Source of the DNA: Pseudomonas zanjanensis
Lineage (GTDB): Bacteria > Pseudomonadota > Gammaproteobacteria > Pseudomonadales > Pseudomonadaceae
Assembly: GCF_014268745.2 (NCBI RefSeq)
Contig: NZ_JABWRB020000001.1
Location: 124,001-188,000, forward strand
DNA length: 64,000 nucleotides
Reading direction: 5' to 3'
A program made the translations under genes and the position numbers. The notes beneath the pieces are model-generated. The model did not search any database, was not told the origin of the DNA, and saw only the letters and a list, made by a program, of their open reading frames with translations. Positions 26,112-36,603 of this stretch are shown here, in pieces. Position 1 is the stretch's first letter. Every line of letters begins with the position of its first letter.

Positions 26112-26849
26112 ATGTCCCAAGTCAACATGCGCGATATGCTGAAGGCCGGTGTGCACTTCGGTCACCAGACCCGTTACTGGAACCCGAAAATGGGCAAGTA
26201 CATTTTCGGCGCGCGTAACAAGATCCACATCATCAACCTTGAAAAAACCCTGCCGATGTTCAACGAAGCACTGACCTTCGTAGAGCGCCTGGCCCAGGGC
26301 AAAAACAAGATTCTGTTCGTCGGCACCAAGCGTTCCGCTGGCAAGATCGTTGCTGAAGAAGCAGCACGTTGCGGTTCGCCGTACGTCGATCACCGCTGGT
26401 TGGGCGGCATGCTGACCAACTTCAAGACCATTCGCGCTTCCATCAAGCGTCTGCGTGACCTTGAAGTCCAGTCCGAAGACGGTACTTTCGCCAAGCTGAC
26501 CAAGAAAGAAGCGCTGATGCGCACTCGCGATCTTGAGAAGCTGGACCGCTCCCTGGGCGGTATCAAGGACATGGGCGGTCTGCCTGACGCACTGTTCGTG
26601 ATCGACGTTGACCACGAGCGCATCGCGATCACCGAAGCCAACAAGCTGGGTATCCCGGTCATCGGCGTTGTCGACACCAACAGCAGCCCGGAAGGCGTTG
26701 ACTACATCATCCCAGGCAACGATGACGCCATCCGCGCCATCCAGCTGTACATGGGTTCGATGGCTGACGCTGTAATCCGTGGTCGCAACAATGTTAACGG
26801 CGGCACCGAAGTCTTCGCTGAAGAAGCTCCGGCAGCAGCCGCTGAGTAA
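26112..26849 (+). CDS. rpsB: 30S ribosomal protein S2
   Basis: 245 residues. The start [27 protein letters not shown] (given in part) with [14 protein letters not shown] is the S2 signature; the second signature [16 protein letters not shown] lies near 155-170. An acidic Ala-rich tail (EEAPAAAAE) ends the protein. S2 binds late to the 30S head-body junction and S1. Followed by a strong terminator and then tsf. Confidence 0.98.
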   Translation: MSQVNMRDMLKAGVHFGHQTRYWNPKMGKYIFGARNKIHIINLEKTLPMFNEALTFVERLAQGKNKILFVGTKRSAGKIVAEEAARCGSPYVDHRWLGGMLTNFKTIRASIKRLRDLEVQSEDGTFAKLTKKEALMRTRDLEKLDRSLGGIKDMGGLPDALFVIDVDHERIAITEANKLGIPVIGVVDTNSSPEGVDYIIPGNDDAIRAIQLYMGSMADAVIRGRNNVNGGTEVFAEEAPAAAAE

Positions 26850-26877
26850 TCGACGCCCCTGGCGTTGACTCAGTAAG

Positions 26878-26906
26878 CAAAAAGGGGGCTTGGCCCCCTT
26901 TTTGCC
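26878..26906 (+). terminator. Terminator/attenuator between rpsB and tsf
   Basis: GCAAAAAGGGGG (26878-26889) pairs perfectly with CCCCCTTTTTGC (26895-26906); the T-run follows the G/C stem. It lies 29 bp after the rpsB stop and should set the rpsB:tsf ratio. Confidence 0.85.
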
Positions 26907-27044
26907 ACCTCGAAAACCATTTGCCGCCAGCGCAGTGACTTGTTTGTAACCTGCCGTGGCCTATAAGCAGTGGTTTTCCAGGAAGAATTGATCGCCCGTT
27001 CGATCGGGTGGAATGGTTGAAAACCTATCCAAGAGGATTTTGAA

Positions 27045-27908
27045 ATGGCAGAGATTACTGCAGCGTTGGTCAAAGAACTGCGCGAGCGTACCGGCGAAGG
27101 CATGATGGATTGCAAGAAAGCCTTGACCAAGGCTGGCGGCGACATCGAAAAAGCCATTGATGACATGCGTGCTTCGGGCGCCATCAAGGCTGCCAAGAAG
27201 GCTGGCAACATTGCCGCTGAAGGCGCTATCGGTATCAAGGATGACGGTAAAGCTGCCGTTATCATCGAAGTCAACTCGCAGACTGACTTCCTGGCCCTGC
27301 AAGACGACTTCAAGGCATTCGTTGCCGCCAGCGTCGAAAAAGCATTCGCCGACAAACTGACCGACGCAGCTCCGCTGATCGCCGCTCAGGAATCGGCTCG
27401 TGAGGCCCTGGTTGCCAAAGTAGGCGAAAACGTCAACATCCGTCGTCTGGTTCGTGTCGAAGGCGATGTTGTCGGTTCTTACCTGCACGGCAACAAGATC
27501 GGTGTTGTTGTGGCCCTCAAAGGCGGCAACGTCGAGCTGGCCAAGGACATCGCAATGCACGTCGCTGCCAGCAACCCTGAGTTCCTGCTGCCGTCGGAAG
27601 TTTCCGCTGATGCCATCGAGCGCGAAAAAGCCGTGTTCATGCAGCTCAACGAAGACAAGATCAAAGGCAAGCCTGCCGAAATCGTTGAAAAAATGGTTGC
27701 CGGTCGTATCACCAAGTTCCTGGCTGAAGCCAGCCTGGTTGAGCAGGCGTTCGTCAAGAACCCTGAAATCAAGGTCGGTGAACTGGCCAAGAAGGGCGGC
27801 GCTGAAATCGTTTCCTTCACTTACTTCAAAGTGGGCGAAGGCATCGAGAAGCCAGTAGACAACTTCGCTGAAGAAGTAGCTGCTCAGCTGGCTGCCAGCA
27901 AGCAATAA
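27045..27908 (+). CDS. tsf: Elongation factor Ts
   Basis: 287 residues. It exchanges GDP for GTP on EF-Tu. N-terminal UBA-like domain with [16 protein letters not shown] (about 12-27), the core with SQTDFLAL (about 79-86) that contacts EF-Tu, a coiled-coil excursion and a short C-terminal module. GAGG upstream of ATG. Ends ahead of a terminator at 27935. Confidence 0.98.
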   Translation: MAEITAALVKELRERTGEGMMDCKKALTKAGGDIEKAIDDMRASGAIKAAKKAGNIAAEGAIGIKDDGKAAVIIEVNSQTDFLALQDDFKAFVAASVEKAFADKLTDAAPLIAAQESAREALVAKVGENVNIRRLVRVEGDVVGSYLHGNKIGVVVALKGGNVELAKDIAMHVAASNPEFLLPSEVSADAIEREKAVFMQLNEDKIKGKPAEIVEKMVAGRITKFLAEASLVEQAFVKNPEIKVGELAKKGGAEIVSFTYFKVGEGIEKPVDNFAEEVAAQLAASKQ

Positions 27909-27934
27909 GACAGTTTGTATAACTGTCGCCCTGA

Positions 27935-27969
27935 AGAGGCTGCCCGCTTAACGCGCGCAGCCTCTTTTT
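27935..27969 (+). terminator. Rho-independent terminator after tsf
   Basis: AGAGGCTGC (27935-27943) and GCAGCCTCT (27958-27966), then a T-run. The next gene, pyrH, is 216 bp after tsf, so it has its own promoter region (27970-28124, no clear box assigned). Confidence 0.88.
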
Positions 27970-28124
27970 GGATGAGGATGCCGATTTATATTGGTTTCCT
28001 GTCGGAACTGGCTTACAAAGCCGTGTTCCGATGGCGCTGTGTCAGCGTCAAGCTAGAGTGAACGCAGGCTGAAAACAGCCGGCAAAGAATTTTTTGAACA
28101 CATACGCCGCAGGAGAGATTCGCA

Positions 28125-28868
28125 ATGGCTCAGCAGGGCAGTGGTTATCAGGCTCGCTATAAACGCATTCTACTCAAGCTTAGCGGCGAGGCCCTGATGG
28201 GCTCGGAAGAGTTCGGGATCGATCCGAAAGTGCTGGATCGCATGGCCCTGGAAGTCGGCCAGTTGGTCGGGATCGGCGTTCAGGTCGGCCTGGTCATCGG
28301 CGGCGGCAACCTGTTCCGCGGCGCAGCGCTGAGCGCGGCCGGCATGGATCGGGTCACGGGCGACCACATGGGCATGCTGGCCACTGTGATGAACGCCCTG
28401 GCTATGCGCGACGCGCTGGAGCGTGCCAATATCTCGGCCATCGTGATGTCGGCCATTTCCATGGTTGGCGTGACCGATCACTACGACCGCCGCAAAGCCA
28501 TGCGCCACCTCAATTCCAAGGAAGTGGTGATTTTTGCCGCCGGTACCGGTAATCCGTTCTTCACCACGGATTCGGCCGCCTGCCTGCGAGCGATCGAGAT
28601 CGATGCCGATGTCGTGCTCAAGGCAACCAAGGTCGACGGCGTGTATACCGCTGACCCGTTCAAGGACCCGCATGCCGAGAAGTTCGATCATCTGACCTAC
28701 GATGAAGTGCTGGATCGCAAGCTGGGTGTCATGGACCTGACGGCTATCTGCCTGTGCCGCGACCACAAGATGCCGTTGCGCGTCTTTAACATGAACAAGC
28801 CGGGCGCCCTGCTGAATATCGTCCATGGCGGCGCCGAAGGAACACTGATCGAGGAAGCTCAACAATGA
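28125..28868 (+). CDS. pyrH: UMP kinase
   Basis: 247 residues, amino-acid-kinase fold. It phosphorylates UMP to UDP and is regulated by GTP and UTP in other bacteria. [13 protein letters not shown] (about 14-26), GGGNLFRG (about 59-66) and the [14 protein letters not shown] segment (about 139-152) are the UMP and ATP binding motifs. The stop overlaps the frr start by 4 bp, so pyrH-frr are coupled. Confidence 0.97.
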   Translation: MAQQGSGYQARYKRILLKLSGEALMGSEEFGIDPKVLDRMALEVGQLVGIGVQVGLVIGGGNLFRGAALSAAGMDRVTGDHMGMLATVMNALAMRDALERANISAIVMSAISMVGVTDHYDRRKAMRHLNSKEVVIFAAGTGNPFFTTDSAACLRAIEIDADVVLKATKVDGVYTADPFKDPHAEKFDHLTYDEVLDRKLGVMDLTAICLCRDHKMPLRVFNMNKPGALLNIVHGGAEGTLIEEAQQ

Positions 28869-29422
28869 TCAATGAAATCAAAAAAGACGCTCAAGAGCGC
28901 ATGCAGAAATCCCTGGACTCCCTGAACCACGCATTCGGCCAGATTCGTACCGGCAAGGCTCACCCCAGCATCCTCGGCAGCGTCATGGTGCCTTACTACG
29001 GCACTGACACACCGCTGAGCAGCGTTGCCAACGTCACCGTGAAAGACTCGCGCACCCTGCAGGTCGTGGCTTTCGAGCGCAACATGCTCGCTGCCGTAGA
29101 CAAGGCGATCCAGAGCGCCGGCCTGAACCTCAACCCAACTAACCTGGGGGAGCTGCTGCTGATCCCGATGCCGGCCCTCACCGAGGAAACGCGCAAAGGC
29201 TTCACCAAGCAAGCCCGTAGCGCAGCGGAAGATGCGCGTGTCGCTGTGCGCAATATCCGTCGTGACGCGTTGGGTGAGCTGAAGAAGTTGGTCAAGGACA
29301 AGGAAATCAGTGAAGACGAAGAGCGTCGTGCCATCGCTGATATCGATAAGCTGACCAAAGAATCCGAGGCCCAGATCACCAAGGCCACGGACGAGAAAGA
29401 AAAAGACCTGATGGCCGTATAA
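28865..29422 (+). CDS. frr: Ribosome recycling factor
   Basis: 185 residues. With EF-G it splits post-termination ribosomes. Two domains: the three-helix bundle (about 1-30 and 105-185, with RIRREARN-like [19 protein letters not shown]) and the hinge-linked beta domain (about 31-104, [18 protein letters not shown]). ATGA overlap with pyrH. Confidence 0.97.
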   Translation: MINEIKKDAQERMQKSLDSLNHAFGQIRTGKAHPSILGSVMVPYYGTDTPLSSVANVTVKDSRTLQVVAFERNMLAAVDKAIQSAGLNLNPTNLGELLLIPMPALTEETRKGFTKQARSAAEDARVAVRNIRRDALGELKKLVKDKEISEDEERRAIADIDKLTKESEAQITKATDEKEKDLMAV

Positions 29423-29435
29423 GGGTCTCGTTTTC

Positions 29436-30191
29436 ATGGAAAAGACCAAGCAGGCCGTGCCGTTCGCGGTGCCGCGCCACGTGGCGATCATCATGGACGG
29501 CAACAACCGCTGGGCCAAGAAACGCTTTATGCCTGGCGTCGCCGGGCACAAGGCGGGGGTCGACGCTGTGCGTGCGGTCATCGAGGTGTGCGCCGAGGCA
29601 GGGGTCGAGGTGCTGACCCTGTTCGCCTTCTCCAGCGAGAACTGGCAGCGCCCGGCCGATGAAGTCAGCGCCTTGATGGACCTGTTCCTCAAGGCCCTGC
29701 GTCGCGAGGCCAAGCGCCTCAGCGATAACAAGATCAGCTTGCGCATCATCGGTGACCGCTCGCGCTTCCATCCTGAATTGCAGGCTGCGATGCGTGAAGC
29801 CGAAGCCGCGACGGCGGGTGCCAATCGGTTCGTCCTGCAAATCGCCGCCAACTATGGTGGCCAATGGGACATTGCCCAGGCTGCCCAGCGGCTGGCGCGG
29901 GAAGTCCAGGCCGGGCACTTGCGTCCAGAAGACATCACCCCTGAGCTGCTACAGACTTGCCTGGCGACCGGTGACCTGCCGTTGCCGGACCTGTGCATCC
30001 GTACCGGTGGCGATCATCGCATCAGCAACTTCCTGCTCTGGCAATTGGCTTATGCCGAGCTGTACTTCTCCGACCTGTTCTGGCCGGACTTCAAACACGA
30101 AGCCATGCGCACCGCATTGGCCGATTTCGCTTCCCGTCAGCGTCGTTTCGGTAAAACGAGCGAGCAGATCGAAGCTGGAGCCCGGATTTAA
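29436..30191 (+). CDS. uppS: Undecaprenyl diphosphate synthase
   Basis: 251 residues, cis-prenyltransferase. It adds eight isopentenyl units to farnesyl diphosphate to make the cell-wall lipid carrier. Catalytic Asp is D21 in IIMDGNNRWAKK; FAFSSENWQRP and the RTGGDHRISNFLLWQ block supply the diphosphate and Mg contacts. The aspartate in GGDHR stands where E. coli has glutamate (E198, as I recall), a conservative change. 13 bp after frr; its stop shares a base with the cdsA start (TAATG). Confidence 0.96.
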   Translation: MEKTKQAVPFAVPRHVAIIMDGNNRWAKKRFMPGVAGHKAGVDAVRAVIEVCAEAGVEVLTLFAFSSENWQRPADEVSALMDLFLKALRREAKRLSDNKISLRIIGDRSRFHPELQAAMREAEAATAGANRFVLQIAANYGGQWDIAQAAQRLAREVQAGHLRPEDITPELLQTCLATGDLPLPDLCIRTGGDHRISNFLLWQLAYAELYFSDLFWPDFKHEAMRTALADFASRQRRFGKTSEQIEAGARI

Positions 30192-30997
30192 TGCTTAAAC
30201 AACGAATCATCACTGCCTTGATCCTGTTGCCCATCGCCCTGGGTGGTTTCTTCCTGCTCGAAGGCGCCGGTTTTGCGCTGTTCATCGGGCTGGTCGTGAC
30301 CCTGGGCGCATGGGAGTGGGCGCGGCTGGCGGGTTTTGCTGCACAGTCGGCGCGGGTGGCCTACGCAGCGGCCGTGGCGGCCATGCTGTTCATCATGTAC
30401 GTGGTGCCCGGCCTCGCGCCTTGGGTGCTGGGTGCTGCGGTGCTGTGGTGGGCGACGGCGACCTTCCTGGTCCTGACCTACCCACGGACCACGCATCACT
30501 GGGCCAACGCGGCGACCAAGCTGGTCATCGGCCTGTTGATCCTGCTGCCGGCCTGGCAGGGGCTGATCTGGATCAAGCAAGGTCCGCTGGGCAACTGGCA
30601 GATCATGGCCGTGATGGTGTTGGTCTGGGGCGCCGATGTCGGGGCCTACTTCTCCGGCAAGGCCTTCGGCAAGCGCAAGCTGGCGCCGAAAGTCAGTCCT
30701 GGCAAGAGCTGGGAAGGGGTCTATGGTGGCCTGGTCCTGAGCCTGGTGATCACCACGGTGGTCGGCTTCGTACGGGACTGGACGGTCGCGCAACTGTTCA
30801 TGGGCCTTATTGGCGCGGCCCTGATCGTCTTTGTGTCGGTGGTCGGCGACCTGACCGAAAGCATGTTCAAGCGTCAATCCGGGATCAAGGACAGCAGTAA
30901 CCTGTTGCCCGGTCACGGCGGCGTGCTGGATCGCATCGACAGCCTGACGGCGGCGATCCCGATCTTTGCGGTGCTGTTGTGGATGGCGGCATCGTGA
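30191..30997 (+). CDS. cdsA: Phosphatidate cytidylyltransferase
   Basis: 268 residues, integral membrane protein with about seven to eight hydrophobic helices. It makes CDP-diacylglycerol from phosphatidate and CTP. The signature [13 protein letters not shown]...[12 protein letters not shown] near residues 216-240 holds the catalytic aspartates and the PGHGG end. Translation couples to uppS upstream and dxr downstream (GTGA overlap). Confidence 0.95.
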   Translation: MLKQRIITALILLPIALGGFFLLEGAGFALFIGLVVTLGAWEWARLAGFAAQSARVAYAAAVAAMLFIMYVVPGLAPWVLGAAVLWWATATFLVLTYPRTTHHWANAATKLVIGLLILLPAWQGLIWIKQGPLGNWQIMAVMVLVWGADVGAYFSGKAFGKRKLAPKVSPGKSWEGVYGGLVLSLVITTVVGFVRDWTVAQLFMGLIGAALIVFVSVVGDLTESMFKRQSGIKDSSNLLPGHGGVLDRIDSLTAAIPIFAVLLWMAAS

Positions 30998-32184
30998 GTC
31001 GCCCCCAGCAGATCACTGTTCTTGGCGCGACCGGTTCGATTGGCCTGAGTACGCTTGACGTCATCGGTCGGCATCCGGAGCGCTACCAGGTGTTTGCCCT
31101 CAGTGGCTTCACGCGCTTGAGTGAATTGCTGGCGTTGTGCATTCGCCACGCCCCGCGGTTTGCCGTGGTGCCTGAGGCTGGCGTGGCGCGGGCGTTGCAG
31201 GACGATCTGCGCGCAGCCGGCTTGCAAACCCGCGTGTTGGTAGGGGAGGAGGGCCTCTGCCAAGTGGCTTCCGACCCCGAAGTCGACGCCGTGATGGCGG
31301 CGATCGTCGGTGCGGCGGGCTTGCGTCCGACGCTGGCGGCGGTGGAAGCCGGCAAGAAGATCCTGCTGGCCAATAAAGAAGCGTTGGTGATGTCCGGCGC
31401 GCTGTTCATGCAGGCTGTACGCAAAAGCGGCTCGGTGTTGTTGCCCATCGACAGCGAACACAATGCGATTTTTCAATGCATGCCGCAGGATTTTTCCCGT
31501 GGTCTCGATGCGGTAGGGGTTCGGCGGATTTTGCTGACGGCCTCCGGTGGTCCGTTCCGGCAGACGCCGCTGGAAGAATTGGTGCATGTTTCTCCCGAGC
31601 AGGCCTGTGCGCACCCGAACTGGTCCATGGGGCGCAAGATCTCGGTGGATTCGGCCAGCATGATGAACAAGGGGCTGGAGCTGATCGAGGCCTGCTGGCT
31701 GTTCGATGCCAAGCCGGCGCAGGTCGAGGTGGTGATTCACCCCCAGAGCGTGATTCACTCCCTGGTGGACTACGTCGACGGTTCGGTGCTGGCCCAGTTG
31801 GGCAATCCGGACATGCGCACGCCGATCGCCAACGCCCTGGCCTGGCCGGAGCGCATCGACTCGGGCGTTGCGCCGCTGGATTTGTTCGCCATCGCGCGCC
31901 TGGATTTCCAGGCGCCCGATGAGCAGCGTTTCCCCTGCCTGCGCCTGGCGCGCCAGGCGGCCGAGGCGGGCAACAGTGCACCGGCCATGCTTAACGCTGC
32001 CAATGAGGTGGCCGTTGCCGCGTTTCTCGATGGACGTGTCCGTTATCTCGAGATCGCGAGTATCATCGAGGAAGTCTTGAACCTCGAAGCCGTGGTTTCG
32101 GTCGAGGACCTCGATACGGTATTCACGGCGGATGCCAGGGCTCGTGAGTTGGCGGGCCAATGGCTGCAGCGCCACGGGCGTTGA
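30994..32184 (+). CDS. dxr: 1-deoxy-D-xylulose 5-phosphate reductoisomerase
   Basis: 396 residues from a GTG start overlapping the cdsA stop; an upstream in-frame ATG at 30979 lies inside cdsA and is less likely. It is the first committed step of the MEP isoprenoid pathway. NADPH-binding [16 protein letters not shown] at about 8-23; [10 protein letters not shown] (about 124-133) and metal/substrate region [12 protein letters not shown] (about 150-161) with SASGGPF and [18 protein letters not shown]. ispD and ispF of the same pathway are further along the window. Confidence 0.96.
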   Translation: MSRPQQITVLGATGSIGLSTLDVIGRHPERYQVFALSGFTRLSELLALCIRHAPRFAVVPEAGVARALQDDLRAAGLQTRVLVGEEGLCQVASDPEVDAVMAAIVGAAGLRPTLAAVEAGKKILLANKEALVMSGALFMQAVRKSGSVLLPIDSEHNAIFQCMPQDFSRGLDAVGVRRILLTASGGPFRQTPLEELVHVSPEQACAHPNWSMGRKISVDSASMMNKGLELIEACWLFDAKPAQVEVVIHPQSVIHSLVDYVDGSVLAQLGNPDMRTPIANALAWPERIDSGVAPLDLFAIARLDFQAPDEQRFPCLRLARQAAEAGNSAPAMLNAANEVAVAAFLDGRVRYLEIASIIEEVLNLEAVVSVEDLDTVFTADARARELAGQWLQRHGR

Positions 32185-32236
32185 AGCTGCGATACGTTAG
32201 CCAGGGTTGCCCTGGACAGGATTGCGGAGAAAACAG

Positions 32237-33589
32237 ATGAGCGCGCTCTATATGATTGTCGGCACCCTGGTTGCGCTGGGGGTGTTGGTCACCTTTCACG
32301 AATTCGGTCATTTCTGGGTCGCGCGTCGCTGTGGCGTCAAGGTCCTGCGTTTTTCCGTGGGCTTTGGCATGCCATTGCTGCGTTGGCACGACAAGCAAGG
32401 CACCGAGTTCGTCGTGGCGGCTATCCCGCTGGGCGGCTACGTCAAGATGCTCGACGAGCGTGAAGGCGAAGTCCCGGCCGATCAGCTCGACCAATCCTTC
32501 AATCGCAAGACCGTCCGCCAGCGTATCGCCATCGTCGCGGCGGGACCGATTGCCAACTTCCTGCTGGCCTTGGTGTTTTTCTGGGGCCTTGCGATGCTGG
32601 GTAGCGAGCAGGTGCGTCCGGTCATCGGTGGCGTAGAGGCTGGCAGCGTTGCCGCTCGTGCCGGGCTGGGTGCCGGGCAGGAAATCGTCGCGATCGACGG
32701 CGAGCCGACATCGGGCTGGGCGGCGGTCAACCTGCAGCTGGTACGTCGCCTGGGTGAGAGCGGTTCGTTGCAGCTAATGGTGCGCGAGCAGGGTTCCACG
32801 GTGGATTCGCCGCGCGAACTGATCCTGGACAACTGGCTCAAGGGCGCCGACGAGCCGGATCCGATCCGTTCTCTGGGAATCAAGCCTTGGCGTCCGGCAT
32901 TGCCGCCGGTTCTCGCCGAACTCGACCCGAAAGGCCCGGCCCAGGCTGCCGGCCTGAAGACCGGCGATCGGTTGCTGGCCCTCGATGGCCAGCCGGTCAG
33001 CGACTGGCAGCAGGTGGTCGATTCGGTTCGTGTACGTCCTGATACCAAGATTATGCTGCGCATCGAGCGCGACGGTGCTCCAATCGACGTCCCGGTGACC
33101 CTGGCCGCCCGTGGCGAAAGCAAGGCGCCGACCGGTTACCTGGGGGCGGGCGTCAAGGCGGTCGATTGGCCACCGGAAATGATCCGCGAAGTCAGTTTCG
33201 GCCCTGTGGCGGCGATTGGCGAGGGTGCGCGTCGTACTTGGACCATGAGCATCCTGACGCTGGACTCGCTCAAGAAAATGTTGTTCGGCGAGCTCTCGGT
33301 AAAAAACTTGAGTGGACCGATAACCATTGCTAAAGTGGCGGGCGCTTCTGCCCAGTCGGGCGTCGCTGATTTCCTGAATTTCCTTGCTTATCTGAGCATT
33401 AGCCTGGGGGTTCTGAATTTGCTGCCCATCCCGGTACTGGATGGGGGGCATCTGCTGTTTTATCTGATCGAGTGGGCGCGTGGTCGTCCCTTGTCGGATC
33501 GGGTGCAAGGTTGGGGGATACAGATCGGTATCAGCTTGGTGGTCGGGGTCATGTTGCTTGCCCTCGTCAACGATCTGGGTCGTCTGTAA
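32237..33589 (+). CDS. rseP: Site-2 intramembrane zinc protease RseP
   Basis: 450 residues. It cuts anti-sigma factors such as MucA/RseA within the membrane (called MucP in Pseudomonas), activating the sigma-E/AlgU envelope response, and degrades signal peptides. TM1 carries the zinc motif HEFGH (H21-E22...H25); two PDZ-like domains follow (about 115-290), and the LDGGH segment near residue 400 has the third metal ligand. The start at MSALYMIVG is chosen because AGGA lies suitably upstream; ten extra codons from an earlier ATG are unlikely. Directly precedes bamA. Confidence 0.95.
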   Translation: MSALYMIVGTLVALGVLVTFHEFGHFWVARRCGVKVLRFSVGFGMPLLRWHDKQGTEFVVAAIPLGGYVKMLDEREGEVPADQLDQSFNRKTVRQRIAIVAAGPIANFLLALVFFWGLAMLGSEQVRPVIGGVEAGSVAARAGLGAGQEIVAIDGEPTSGWAAVNLQLVRRLGESGSLQLMVREQGSTVDSPRELILDNWLKGADEPDPIRSLGIKPWRPALPPVLAELDPKGPAQAAGLKTGDRLLALDGQPVSDWQQVVDSVRVRPDTKIMLRIERDGAPIDVPVTLAARGESKAPTGYLGAGVKAVDWPPEMIREVSFGPVAAIGEGARRTWTMSILTLDSLKKMLFGELSVKNLSGPITIAKVAGASAQSGVADFLNFLAYLSISLGVLNLLPIPVLDGGHLLFYLIEWARGRPLSDRVQGWGIQIGISLVVGVMLLALVNDLGRL

Positions 33590-33663
33590 CGCTTCGCTGA
33601 ATTGCGAATCTGCCGCATTTTGCGGCAGTTTGTTTATTGCCAGTTGGAATAAGAAAGGACTTC

Positions 33664-36051
33664 ATGAAACGTCTGCTGCTAACTGCGGTTCTCACCGTAT
33701 TGATGATCGCCGAAGTTCACGCCGAGTCCTTCACTATCTCTGATATTCGCGTCAACGGCCTCCAGCGGGTTTCCGCGGGTAGCGTCTTTGGTGCCTTGCC
33801 GTTGAACGTCGGCGAGCAGGCGGATGATCGGCGCCTGGTGGAATCCACGCGTGCGCTGTTCAAGACCGGCTTCTTTCAAGATATCCAGCTGGGCCGTGAC
33901 GGCAATGTCCTGGTCATCACGGTAGTCGAGCGCCCGTCGGTCGCCAGTATCGAGATCGAAGGCAACAAGGCGATCTCCACTGAAGACCTGATGAAGGGCC
34001 TCAAGCAGTCCGGCCTGGCCGAAGGCGAGATCTTCCAGCGCGCCACCCTCGAAGGCGTGCGTAACGAGCTGCAACGCCAGTACGTCGCCCAGGGCCGCTA
34101 CTCGGCCACCGTCGACACCGAAGTGGTGCCGCAGCCGCGCAACCGCGTCGGCCTGAAGGTCAACATCAACGAAGGCACCGTGGCGGCCATCCAGCACATC
34201 AACGTGGTGGGCAACACGGTTTTCCCGGATGAAGACCTGATCGACCTGTTCGAACTCAAGACCACCAACTGGCTGTCGTTCTTCAAGAACGATGACAAGT
34301 ACGCCCGTGAAAAACTCTCCGGTGACCTGGAGCGCCTGCGTTCCTACTACCTGGACCGTGGCTACATCAACATGGACATCGCTTCGACCCAGGTGTCCAT
34401 CACCCCGGACAAGAAGCACGTCTACATCACCGTCAACGTCAACGAAGGCGAGAAGTACACCGTTCGTGACGTCAAGCTCAGCGGTGACCTGAAGGTTCCC
34501 GAGGACCAGGTCAAGTCGCTGCTGCTGGTGCAGAAGGGCCAGGTATTCTCGCGCAAGCTGATGACCACCACGTCCGAGCTGATCACCCGCCGCCTGGGTA
34601 ACGAGGGCTACACCTTCGCCAACGTCAGCGGCGTGCCGCAGCCGCACGATGAAGACCATACCGTCGACATCACCTTCGCCGTGGACCCTGGCAAGCGTGC
34701 CTACGTCAACCGCATCAACTTCCGTGGCAACACCAAGTCCGAGGACGAAGTGCTGCGCCGTGAAATGCGCCAGATGGAAGGTGGCTGGGCGTCGACCTAC
34801 CTGATCGACCAGTCCAAGACCCGCCTGGAGCGCCTGGGCTTCTTCAAGGAAGTCAACGTCGAGACGCCGGCCGTGCCGGGCGTCGATGACCAGGTCGATG
34901 TGAACTACAGCGTCGAAGAGCAGGCTTCCGGTTCGATCACCGCCAGCGTCGGTTTCGCCCAGAGCGCCGGCCTGATCCTCGGTGGTTCGATCACCCAGAA
35001 CAACTTCCTGGGTACCGGTAACAAGGTCAGCATCGGTTTGACCCGCAGCGAATACCAGACCCGCTACAACTTCGGTTTCGTGGACCCCTACTGGACCGCT
35101 GACGGCGTGAGCCTGGGCTACAACGCCTTCTACCGCACCACCGACTATGACGAACTCGATTCCGATGTCTCCAGCTATGCAGTAGACAGCTTGGGTGCCG
35201 GCGTCAACGTAGGTTATCCAATCAGCGAGACTTCGCGTCTTACATTCGGCCTCACCGCCCAGCAGGACGAGATCAGCACTGGCCGCTATACCGTTGACGA
35301 GATTTTCGATTTCGTCGATAAGGAAGGCGACAAATACCTGAACTTCAAAGCCTCTGTTGGTTGGTCTGAGTCGACCTTGAACAAGGGTGTGTTGGCAACC
35401 CGTGGCCGTTCCCAGAGCCTGGTATTGGAAACCACCACGCCTGGCAGCGACTTGTCGTTCTTCAAGCTCGACTACCGCGGCCAGCTGTTCCAGCCGCTGT
35501 CTGACAACTACACCATGCGCTTGCACACCGAGCTTGGTTATGGCGATGGTTACGGTTCGACCGATGGCCTGCCGTTCTACGAGAACTACTACGCCGGTGG
35601 TTTCAACTCGGTACGTGGCTTCAAGGACAGTACCTTAGGCCCACGCAGTACGCCGAGTCGCGGTGCAGCTGAGACTGGCAACCAGGGGACCATCCGGGAC
35701 CCGGATCAGGATCCGCTGCCATTCGGTGGTAACGTCCTGATTCAGGGCGGGGTTGAATTGCTGTTCCCCATGCCGTTCGTCAAGGATCAGCGCTCCCTGC
35801 GTACCTCGGTATTCTGGGACGTGGGTAACGTATTCGACTCCAGTTGCGATAAACCTACCAACAACAATGGCACGTCATCCAACGCAGAGTGCAACGACAT
35901 CAGCCTCAGCAACCTGGCCAGCTCCGTCGGTGTGGGCGTGACCTGGGTCACCGCACTGGGTCCTTTGAGCTTCGCGTTGGCGATGCCGATCAAGAAACCG
36001 GATGACGCTGAAACCCAAGTGTTCCAATTCTCCCTCGGCCAGACGTTCTAA
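33664..36051 (+). CDS. bamA: Outer membrane assembly factor BamA
   Basis: 795 residues. It inserts beta-barrel proteins into the outer membrane. Signal peptide (about 1-20, ending HAES), five POTRA repeats (about 22-420), then a 16-stranded barrel with the L6 motif VRGF (in FNSVRGFKDSTLGPR) and a C-terminal aromatic ending GQTF. An extracellular loop insertion (GNQGTIRDPDQDPLPFGGN) and a Cys-containing loop (SCDKPTNNNGTSSNAECND) are seen; the two cysteines may form a disulfide. Start chosen at MKRLLL with AGGA upstream. Confidence 0.97.
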   Translation: MKRLLLTAVLTVLMIAEVHAESFTISDIRVNGLQRVSAGSVFGALPLNVGEQADDRRLVESTRALFKTGFFQDIQLGRDGNVLVITVVERPSVASIEIEGNKAISTEDLMKGLKQSGLAEGEIFQRATLEGVRNELQRQYVAQGRYSATVDTEVVPQPRNRVGLKVNINEGTVAAIQHINVVGNTVFPDEDLIDLFELKTTNWLSFFKNDDKYAREKLSGDLERLRSYYLDRGYINMDIASTQVSITPDKKHVYITVNVNEGEKYTVRDVKLSGDLKVPEDQVKSLLLVQKGQVFSRKLMTTTSELITRRLGNEGYTFANVSGVPQPHDEDHTVDITFAVDPGKRAYVNRINFRGNTKSEDEVLRREMRQMEGGWASTYLIDQSKTRLERLGFFKEVNVETPAVPGVDDQVDVNYSVEEQASGSITASVGFAQSAGLILGGSITQNNFLGTGNKVSIGLTRSEYQTRYNFGFVDPYWTADGVSLGYNAFYRTTDYDELDSDVSSYAVDSLGAGVNVGYPISETSRLTFGLTAQQDEISTGRYTVDEIFDFVDKEGDKYLNFKASVGWSESTLNKGVLATRGRSQSLVLETTTPGSDLSFFKLDYRGQLFQPLSDNYTMRLHTELGYGDGYGSTDGLPFYENYYAGGFNSVRGFKDSTLGPRSTPSRGAAETGNQGTIRDPDQDPLPFGGNVLIQGGVELLFPMPFVKDQRSLRTSVFWDVGNVFDSSCDKPTNNNGTSSNAECNDISLSNLASSVGVGVTWVTALGPLSFALAMPIKKPDDAETQVFQFSLGQTF

Positions 36052-36096
36052 GCGTCCGGCCCAAGATAACGACAATGGATTTTGTAGGAGTGCATC

Positions 36097-36600
36097 GTGC
36101 GTAAGTTGACTCAATTGGTTCTCCTGGCGACCGTACTGGTTGCCGGTCCGGCTTTTGCCGACATGAAGATTGCCGTGCTGAATTATCAGATGGCCCTGCT
36201 GGAATCCGACGCGGCGAAGAAATACGCCGTGGATGCCGAGAAAAAATTCGGCCCGCAACTGACCAAGCTCAAGGGCCTGGAAAGCAGCGCCAAGGGTATC
36301 CAGGACCGTCTGGTCGCCGGTGGCGACAAGATGGCCCAGGGTGAGCGCGAACGTCTGGAGCTTGAATTCAAGCAAAAGGCCCGTGACTTCCAGTTCCAGT
36401 CCAAGGAGCTGAACGAAGCCAAAGCTGTTGCCGACCGCGAAATGCTCAAGCAACTCAAGCCGAAACTCGACAGCGCTGTGGAAGAAGTCATCAAGAAAGG
36501 TGGTTTTGACCTGGTGTTCGAGCGTGGCGCAGTGATCGATGTCAAGCCTCAATACGACATCACGCGCCAAGTGATCGAGCGCATGAATCAGCTGAAGTAA
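36097..36600 (+). CDS. skp: Periplasmic chaperone Skp/OmpH
   Basis: 167 residues from GTG (AGGAG 8 nt upstream). Signal peptide about 1-21 (LVLLATVLVAGPAFA), then a basic helical chain forming the tentacles of the jellyfish-like trimer; central AKGIQDRLVAGGDKMAQGER and KARDFQFQSKELNEAK. It carries unfolded outer-membrane proteins across the periplasm to BamA, encoded just upstream. Three bp from the stop to the lpxD start. Confidence 0.94.
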   Translation: MRKLTQLVLLATVLVAGPAFADMKIAVLNYQMALLESDAAKKYAVDAEKKFGPQLTKLKGLESSAKGIQDRLVAGGDKMAQGERERLELEFKQKARDFQFQSKELNEAKAVADREMLKQLKPKLDSAVEEVIKKGGFDLVFERGAVIDVKPQYDITRQVIERMNQLK

Positions 36601-36603
36601 TCC